This document shows, in pieces, positions 5,095-9,755 of a stretch of DNA of 9,755 bases. Source of the stretch: Spirochaetaceae bacterium (GTDB lineage Bacteria > Spirochaetota > Spirochaetia > SZUA-6 > Fen-1364); NCBI GenBank assembly GCA_003170115.1, contig PMZS01000060.1, positions 5,442 through 15,196 of the forward strand. Reading direction: 5' to 3'. A program made the translations under genes and the position numbers. The notes under the pieces are model-generated. The model did not search any database. It saw only the letters and a list, made by a program, of their open reading frames with translations, and had not been told where the DNA came from. The number at the start of each line of letters is the position of its first letter. Position 1 is the first letter of the stretch.

Positions 5095-6999
5095 GTGCAA
5101 TCCACTTTCGCTCCCATCGAGCTCGGCAAGCGGGGGCTCATTGCCACCACCCAGGGCCTCCAGACAATCGGGCACAACATGTCCAATGCGTCCGTGGAAG
5201 GGTACAGCCGCCAGCGGGTGGAGATGGTCGCCTCACCGCCGATGTACGAGCCTCAGCTGAACCGCGAGGAGACCCCGGGCCAGATCGGCCAGGGCGTCGA
5301 AGTGTCCCGCATCGAGCGCATCAAGGACATGCTCCTGGAGGGCCGCATCGTCTCCGAGCAGAACGTGCAGGGCTACTGGGACTCCCGCGACAAGTACATC
5401 CTCATGCTGGAGCAGGTGTACAACGAGCCCACCGAGCACTCCGTGCGCGCGCTGCTGGACAAGTTCTGGGGCGCGTGGCAGGACCTGTCGCTGCACCCGA
5501 CGGAGATTGCCTCCCGCAGATCCGTGCTGGAGACGGGGAAAGCGCTCGTCGACGGGATCCACTCCCGCTATGCCGGCCTGAAGTCGGTGCGCGACATGCT
5601 GGAGGGGGACATCCAGGGCTCGGTGACGCAGGTGAACGAGCTCACGAAACAGATCGCCGATCTCAACAAGCAGATCGTGAAGTCGCAGGCCCTCGGGGAC
5701 AATCCGAACGACCTGCTGGACCGCCGTGACCTCCTGGTGGGCAAGCTCTCCTCACTGGTCGACATCACGGTGCGATACAATGACCCGGCCGGGGAGTTCG
5801 TCGTGGCCACGGGCGGGATGCACATCGTGCAGGGCGCCCACCACGAGGAGATCGCCCTGCAGGCGGACAAGGCGAATGAAGGCTACTCGGTTCCGGTCTG
5901 GCAGGACACCCGGCAGGCGGCCATTTTTCGAGGCGGCAGGATCGCCGCGCTCCAGGAGATGCGTGACGGCGATGCGCGGCAGGAGATCCAGAGCCTCGAC
6001 CTCCTGTCGATCAACTTCACCGACCTCGTGAATGAAGTGCACCGCCAGGGCTTCGGGCTGAACGGGGAGAAGGGGACGGACTTTTTCGTCGAGCGGCCCT
6101 TCATCACGAACGTCTCGGGCAACTACGATTCCAGGGGCACCGGCGCATTCGATTCGACGTGGGTCTTCCGCGTCACCGGCACGAACACGCTCCAGGGCAA
6201 GGACCAGATCGGCCTTGCCGGCACCATGACGCTTCCCGGGAGGCAGGGGAACGTGACCGTGGACTACCGGTCCACGGACACCGTGGAGGACCTCGTCACC
6301 AGGATCAACCTGTCGGGTTCCGAGGTCGTCGCCCGGCTGAACTCCGAGGGCAAGCTGTCTCTCAAGGCCACGCCCGCCGCGGATACCGGAAATCCCGACT
6401 TCGTCATTCGGGGACTCGAGGATTCAGGCCAGTTCCTCGTCGGGTACAGCGGCATCCTCAACGCTTCCGGCCCTGCCGGGGCGTACACCTGGCAGAAGGC
6501 TGACGCGGTGCAGGCCCTCCGCCAGGCGGATGCCGGCCGGAATCCGCCCGCCGCGGCGCAGTTCGCCGTGGCCCCTCTCACGCACCCCGCGGGGTGGATC
6601 GAGGTGAACCCGAAGCTCGCCCTGGACCCGGGGTCCGTCGCGGCGGCCTCCGGGGTCGGCGGGAAGTCGGAGGGCGTCGGGGACGGGACGGCCGCCCTGG
6701 CCATCGCGCAGCTGCGCACGACCCCGGTCATGGTCGGGGTCACGTCCACCTTTGACAGCTACTTTGCCGACCGCGTGGCCGGCATCGGGCTGAAGGGTGA
6801 GGAAGCCAACCGCAGCATGGACACGACGAAGCTGGTCATGAAGGACCTCACGGACATGCGCGAGTCCATCTCCGGAGTGAACGTGGACGAAGAGCTTTCC
6901 GCGATGATCACCTACCAGAACGGATACGCCGCTATCGCGCGGTTCGTGAGCACCTTCGACGGGCTCCTGAACATCATCATCAACAAGATGGGCGTATAA
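5095..6999 (+). CDS. flgK: Flagellar hook-filament junction protein FlgK (HAP1)
   Basis: Structural protein of the junction between hook and filament; in spirochaetes the filament is periplasmic. The 634 residues open with the rod/hook N-terminal motif (ELGKRGLIATTQGLQTIGHN, about 8-27, then MSNASVEGYSRQR), followed by the FlgK helical domain (about 90-330, including NDLLDRRDLLVGKLSSLVDI). A central region (about 365-465: GTMTLPG, DTVEDLVTRIN, VVARLNSEGKLSLKAT) looks like a flagellin hook-IN repeat. The C-terminal coiled segment (about 580-633; SGVNVDEELSAMITYQNGY, ending in NIIINKMGV) is typical of rod/hook C-terminal domains. EETPGQIGQGVEVSRIERI and the N-terminus closely recall Treponema FlgK. 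GTG start with GGAGGA just upstream. No signal peptide, as expected for type III export. FlgN is encoded immediately before it and FlgL 9 nt after it. Confidence 0.95.
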   Translation: MQSTFAPIELGKRGLIATTQGLQTIGHNMSNASVEGYSRQRVEMVASPPMYEPQLNREETPGQIGQGVEVSRIERIKDMLLEGRIVSEQNVQGYWDSRDKYILMLEQVYNEPTEHSVRALLDKFWGAWQDLSLHPTEIASRRSVLETGKALVDGIHSRYAGLKSVRDMLEGDIQGSVTQVNELTKQIADLNKQIVKSQALGDNPNDLLDRRDLLVGKLSSLVDITVRYNDPAGEFVVATGGMHIVQGAHHEEIALQADKANEGYSVPVWQDTRQAAIFRGGRIAALQEMRDGDARQEIQSLDLLSINFTDLVNEVHRQGFGLNGEKGTDFFVERPFITNVSGNYDSRGTGAFDSTWVFRVTGTNTLQGKDQIGLAGTMTLPGRQGNVTVDYRSTDTVEDLVTRINLSGSEVVARLNSEGKLSLKATPAADTGNPDFVIRGLEDSGQFLVGYSGILNASGPAGAYTWQKADAVQALRQADAGRNPPAAAQFAVAPLTHPAGWIEVNPKLALDPGSVAAASGVGGKSEGVGDGTAALAIAQLRTTPVMVGVTSTFDSYFADRVAGIGLKGEEANRSMDTTKLVMKDLTDMRESISGVNVDEELSAMITYQNGYAAIARFVSTFDGLLNIIINKMGV

Positions 7000-7006
7000 G
7001 GACGGA
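6998..7006 (+). promoter_or_regulatory. flgL ribosome-binding site with two GGA motifs
   Basis: The sequence AAGGACGGA overlaps the flgK TAA stop and lies just before the ATG at 7009. GGA occurs at 7000-7002 and 7004-7006. This is both the likely Shine-Dalgarno site and a candidate CsrA contact. Confidence 0.6.
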
Positions 7007-7008
7007 AC

Positions 7009-8259
7009 ATGAAGCGAATCAGCACACAGCTGCCCTCCCTGGACAGCAGCTACTACCAGCGCCTGCGCGAGTTCGACATGAACCAGATGACGAACAAGAT
7101 CGGGGCGCAGTCCCGCATCAAGGATCTGCGCGACGACCCTCTGGCGGCGGCGCGCTCCACGCGATTCCAGTCCGAGGTCACCCGGTTGGAGCGCTACGGG
7201 AAGAATATCGAGGATGTGCGCAGCACGCTTTCCAGCGCCGAGGGAAACCTCCGCAGCGCAATGGACATCCTCCAGAGGATCCGGGAAATCGGCGTGCAGG
7301 GCGCCAACGGCACGCTGGACCGGGCCCAGATGGGGTACATCGGCGAAGAGGTGAACCAGCTCCTCGACGAGCTGCTGGTCATTGCCAATTCCAAGGACCA
7401 GAGCGGCAACTCGCTCTTCGCCGGGACGCTGGCAAAGACGACCCCTTTCCGCACCACGATGGGCAGGGTGCCCGGCGGCAGCGCGGACATGGTCGCATCC
7501 ATCGACTACCTCGGCAACATCGGAACGAGCGCCGCGGAGATCTCCGAGGGCTCGAAGGTCGAGGTGAACCTGCCGGGGAATGTCGCCTTCTGGGCGGAGC
7601 AGCAGCAGATATATTCAACCGTCGATGCAAGCCAGTACCGGGTGCAGGGCAATTCCACCATCCGCATCGATGGCGCCGAGATCCGCCTTGCCCCGGGGGA
7701 CACCGTGTCCGCGGTCGCGGCAAAGATAAATGACGCAAATGCGCCTGTCCGTGCCCGGCTGGACTCGGTGACCAATTCCCTTGTGCTGGAAACAACCCTG
7801 CCGCACCAGATCTGGGCGGAGGACCTGGGGGGCGGAACGGTGCTCCAGGACCTCGGGATACTGGCGGCGGGCGGCAGCCGTCCCCCGCTGAACGTCTCCC
7901 CGAGCGCGCGCGTGTTCGGCGGGTCCATTTTCGACATGGTGATAAATCTCCGCAATGCCCTTTTCGAGGGGTCGACGGAAAAGGTGGGCAGCGCCGGGCT
8001 GCGCGGCCTGGAAGACTCCATCACGAACCTCGCGGGCGTGCTGGGTGCCGTGGGCGCCCGGGACGCCAGGCTGGACACGGTGGCGAAGAGGCTGGATTAC
8101 CAGACGCCCGAGATGGTCCGGTTCGACTCCCAGGAACGGGACCTGGACATGGCGGATGCGATCACCCAGCTGCGGACGCTGGAGACCACTCACGAATCCG
8201 CGCTCTCCGCAACCGCCCGGGTCCTCAACCGGCCGAAGCTGCTCGACTTCCTGAGGTAA
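7009..8259 (+). CDS. flgL: Flagellar hook-filament junction protein FlgL (HAP3)
   Basis: Second junction protein, forming the layer between FlgK and the flagellin filament. The 416 residues show the flagellin-like N-terminal helix (residues 1-140, including LRDDPLAAARSTRFQSEVTR and the helix around AMDILQRIREIGVQGANGT, followed by SKDQSGNSLFAGT) and the matching C-terminal helix (about 335-416, ending LETTHESALSATARVLN). Between them, residues about 208-287 (RIDGAEIRLAPGDTVSAVAA, then KINDANAPVRARL and LVLETT) match the flagellin hook-IN pattern. The length is greater than enterobacterial FlgL (about 317) and is in the range I recall for spirochaete FlgL. It starts 9 nt after flgK, with AAGGACGGA upstream. 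No signal peptide, consistent with export by the flagellar apparatus with FlgN help. Its TAA is 4 nt before the fliW start. Confidence 0.93.
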   Translation: MKRISTQLPSLDSSYYQRLREFDMNQMTNKIGAQSRIKDLRDDPLAAARSTRFQSEVTRLERYGKNIEDVRSTLSSAEGNLRSAMDILQRIREIGVQGANGTLDRAQMGYIGEEVNQLLDELLVIANSKDQSGNSLFAGTLAKTTPFRTTMGRVPGGSADMVASIDYLGNIGTSAAEISEGSKVEVNLPGNVAFWAEQQQIYSTVDASQYRVQGNSTIRIDGAEIRLAPGDTVSAVAAKINDANAPVRARLDSVTNSLVLETTLPHQIWAEDLGGGTVLQDLGILAAGGSRPPLNVSPSARVFGGSIFDMVINLRNALFEGSTEKVGSAGLRGLEDSITNLAGVLGAVGARDARLDTVAKRLDYQTPEMVRFDSQERDLDMADAITQLRTLETTHESALSATARVLNRPKLLDFLR

Positions 8260-8263
8260 GTCA

Positions 8264-8749
8264 ATGAAGGTCAGAACAAAGGCCTACGGCGAGATCGAGA
8301 TCGAAGACCGGCAGCGGGTCAGCTTCCCCCGGGGACTGTTCGGCTTCGAGGAGCTGCGGGACTTCGTTCTCCTGGACGCGACGCAGGAGCCCTTCCTCTG
8401 GCTGCAGTCCGTCGAGCGCGTCGAGGTGGCCTTTGTCCTCATCGACCCGAAGTTCTTCCGACCCGACTACACGCCGGATGTGGACCCGGCGGAGCTGGAG
8501 GAGATCGGGATTGCCGACAGCGACGACATGCTCGTCTTCACCATTGTCACCATCCCCCCGGCAGCAGGGAGGATGACGGCCAATCTCCAGGGACCCCTCA
8601 TCCTGAACAGGAACACGCACGTGGCGCGGCAGTCCATCAGCGCCAACCCCCATTGGGGAGTTCGGCATGGCATCCTGGAGGAGATGGCGCAGGCAAGGGA
8701 GAAAGTGCCGCAGGACAATCCGCCTCCGGCGGCGGAGCCTTCATGCTGA
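8264..8749 (+). CDS. fliW: Flagellar assembly factor FliW (CsrA antagonist)
   Basis: FliW binds CsrA and, in Bacillus, also binds flagellin, releasing flagellin mRNA from CsrA repression when the hook is complete. The 161-residue protein has the family pattern: YGEIEIEDRQRVSFPRGLFG (9-28) and FEELRDFVLLD, then PFLWLQSVERVEVAFVLIDP (about 43-62) and a late region PLILNRNTHVARQSI. The last 20 or so residues are a Pro/Gln/Glu-rich tail that is likely disordered and is probably extended by the overlap with csrA. GAGGT (8253-8257) lies 6 nt before the ATG, inside the end of flgL. The final seven bases overlap csrA (ATGCTGA), so the two regulators are translationally coupled. Cytoplasmic. Confidence 0.95.
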   Translation: MKVRTKAYGEIEIEDRQRVSFPRGLFGFEELRDFVLLDATQEPFLWLQSVERVEVAFVLIDPKFFRPDYTPDVDPAELEEIGIADSDDMLVFTIVTIPPAAGRMTANLQGPLILNRNTHVARQSISANPHWGVRHGILEEMAQAREKVPQDNPPPAAEPSC

Positions 8750-9000
8750 TCCTCGCCCGCCGCATCGGCGAAAGCATCATGGTGGGCGACCAGGTGGAGA
8801 TTTCCGTGGTCGACATCAAGGGCGACCAGGTCAAGCTCGGGATCAAGGCCCCGTCCCAGGTCAAGGTCTACAGACGGGAAGTGTACGCGGCCATCCAGGA
8901 GGAGAACCGCGCGGCGGCCGCCGCGTCCCCCCAGACCCTGGAAACATTGAACGATCTCATCTCACGCCCGCCCGCCGACCCCGGAAAATCACCCCGTTAA
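8743..9000 (+). CDS. csrA: Carbon storage regulator CsrA (RNA-binding translational regulator)
   Basis: Homodimeric RNA-binding protein that recognises GGA motifs in mRNA leaders and usually blocks translation. The 85 residues begin MLILARRIGESIMVGDQVEI and contain the conserved RNA-contact residues Leu4, Arg6 and Arg44 (VYRREVY). The core (1-55) is standard. The C-terminal extension of about 30 residues (Ala-rich, then TLETLNDLISRPPADPGKSP) makes it longer than the E. coli (61) and Bacillus (74) proteins. The start is ATG 8743, with GGAG (8734-8737) 5 nt upstream; the frame is open from further upstream but the family N-terminus is exactly here. It overlaps the fliW stop by 7 nt. It is the last gene of the flagellar operon and its stop lies 17 bp from the convergent HD-GYP stop. 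Confidence 0.96.
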   Translation: MLILARRIGESIMVGDQVEISVVDIKGDQVKLGIKAPSQVKVYRREVYAAIQEENRAAAAASPQTLETLNDLISRPPADPGKSPR

Positions 9001-9017
9001 AGACCGCCCGCATCCTC

Positions 9018-9755
9018 TTACTGGGTGTCGGCCATCTCGCTGAAAATATCGCGGAAAACTTCCGCGGTCTCCACGAACCTGTCGATGAGGTAGGGATCGA
9101 AGTGCGTCCCGCGCTCCGCGGTGATGTTCTCCACGGTCTGCTCGTGCGTGTAGGCTTCCTTGTAATTTCTCCGCATCCGCAGCGCGTCGTAGACGTCCGC
9201 CACGGCGACGATGCGCGCGGACAGGGGGATGAGCTCCTCGCTGAGGGCGTGCGGGTAACCAGTGCCGTCCCACCTCTCGTGGTGGCGCAGGGCGATCTCC
9301 CGCGCCATGGGATTCGGGTACGTGGAGAGGATGAAGGCGCCGTTGGTGGTATGCTGTTTCATCACGTTCCATTCCCAGGCCTCCAACTGTCCGGCCTTGT
9401 TGAGAATGTCATCAGGCGTGCCGATCTTGCCCACGTCGTGCAGGGCCGAAACGAGGCCGATGCTCTCCACGAACTCCCGATCCACGGGCGGCCCGCCCGG
9501 GCGGTCCATCAGGTCGGCGGCCATCGACTTCGAATACCTGTTCACCCGCTCGATGTGATTGCCTGTATCGTTGTCCTTCAACCGCGCGGCGCCAAGGAGG
9601 CTGGTGAACGTGCTCTGCAGGAGAGTTCGGTGCTCGTCGGTCATGTCGAGGCAGACCACCGAATACGCCTTCGGCGGGGCGCCGGGGACGTCGCTGATCG
9701 GCAGCACCCATACCTTGGCGACCATGAGCAGGCGCTCCATGCCGATCTTCTCGAC
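9018..9755 (-). CDS. PAS-HD-GYP cyclic-di-GMP phosphodiesterase-like protein (N-terminus outside window)
   Basis: The frame is open at the window edge (VEKIG precedes the first Met at 9740), and the first 35 residues or so (WVLPISDV...AYSVVCLDMTDEHR) look like the last strands of a PAS sensor domain, so the true start is upstream. The rest is an HD-GYP domain. Counting from Met 9740: NDTGNHIERV (57-66), the HD pair in LHDVGKIGTPDDIL (100-113), His130, HHERWDGTGYP (153-163, with GYP at 161-163) and ARIVAVADVYDAL (175-187, Asp182). These are the metal ligands and c-di-GMP-binding block of phosphodiesterases that cleave cyclic-di-GMP to pGpG or GMP. The usual Glu before TG in the first motif is Asp here; activity is likely but not certain. 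The C-terminus (SEMADTQ) is short. Gene is convergent with csrA. Confidence 0.9.
   Translation of the reverse strand, partial: VEKIGMERLLMVAKVWVLPISDVPGAPPKAYSVVCLDMTDEHRTLLQSTFTSLLGAARLKDNDTGNHIERVNRYSKSMAADLMDRPGGPPVDREFVESIGLVSALHDVGKIGTPDDILNKAGQLEAWEWNVMKQHTTNGAFILSTYPNPMAREIALRHHERWDGTGYPHALSEELIPLSARIVAVADVYDALRMRRNYKEAYTHEQTVENITAERGTHFDPYLIDRFVETAEVFRDIFSEMADTQ

Larger units (their letters stand above)
4582..9000 (+). other. Flagellar operon flgN-flgK-flgL-fliW-csrA
   Basis: Five plus-strand genes with gaps of 9, 9 and 4 nt, then a 7-nt overlap. The order is known from spirochaetes and Firmicutes: chaperone, its two clients, then the FliW/CsrA switch. No internal promoter or intrinsic terminator stands out. 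The operon ends 17 bp from a convergent stop. Confidence 0.85.

Noticed and set aside
8653..8742. Upstream extension of the csrA frame
   Set aside because: It overlaps fliW in another frame, and the CsrA family N-terminus MLIL begins exactly at 8743.
9048..9068. Hairpin with a 7-9 bp stem just beyond the csrA stop, considered as a terminator
   Set aside because: cgcggaa and ttccgcg pair well, but no T-run follows on either strand and it lies inside the HD-GYP coding region. It could still slow transcription, but I cannot support a terminator call.
1..9755. Mobile elements, CRISPR arrays, defence genes, tRNA or rRNA
   Set aside because: No transposase or integrase motifs, no spaced direct repeats, no cloverleaf or rRNA-like stretch was seen; base composition looks even across the window by eye.

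Overview
This GC-rich window looks like chromosomal housekeeping DNA from a spirochaete (Spirochaetota). The main support is the flagellar order flgN-flgK-flgL-fliW-csrA, plus FlgK, FlgL and thioredoxin reductase sequences that resemble Treponema-type proteins from memory. I could not run a search, so the phylum is an inference and the genus is unknown. There is no mobile element, CRISPR array, rRNA, tRNA or clear foreign island.

Layout. Positions 3-221 (+) are the 3' end of a GH94-type glycoside phosphorylase. Tail-to-tail with it is a tightly packed minus-strand operon (4483 down to 248): trxB (thioredoxin reductase), a LipM/LplA-family lipoyl or octanoyl transferase, nagZ (exported two-domain GH3 beta-N-acetylhexosaminidase) and a GNAT acetyltransferase. 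The nagZ and GNAT starts overlap the preceding stop codons, and the lipoyl gene probably does too if a CTG start is accepted. A 98-bp divergent intergenic region (4484-4581) separates this from a plus-strand flagellar operon (4582-9000): flgN chaperone, flgK and flgL hook-filament junction proteins, then the fliW-csrA regulatory pair. Finally, convergent with csrA, comes the 3' part of a PAS/HD-GYP cyclic-di-GMP phosphodiesterase-like gene (9755 down to 9018), whose 5' end lies outside the window.

How the genes work together. FlgN should escort FlgK and FlgL to the flagellar export apparatus. FliW and CsrA form the known partner-switch that ties translation to flagellar assembly, and several ribosome-binding sites in this operon carry GGA motifs that CsrA could contact. 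The HD-GYP protein, if active, would lower cyclic-di-GMP, which often affects motility. The minus-strand operon mixes redox, lipoylation and cell-wall sugar functions with no obvious single pathway; the nagZ-GNAT pair is its least explained part. I see no strong candidate for a wholly new system. The best leads are the likely non-standard start of the lipoyl transferase, its LipM-like cysteine, the nagZ-coupled GNAT, and possible CsrA feedback on its own operon.
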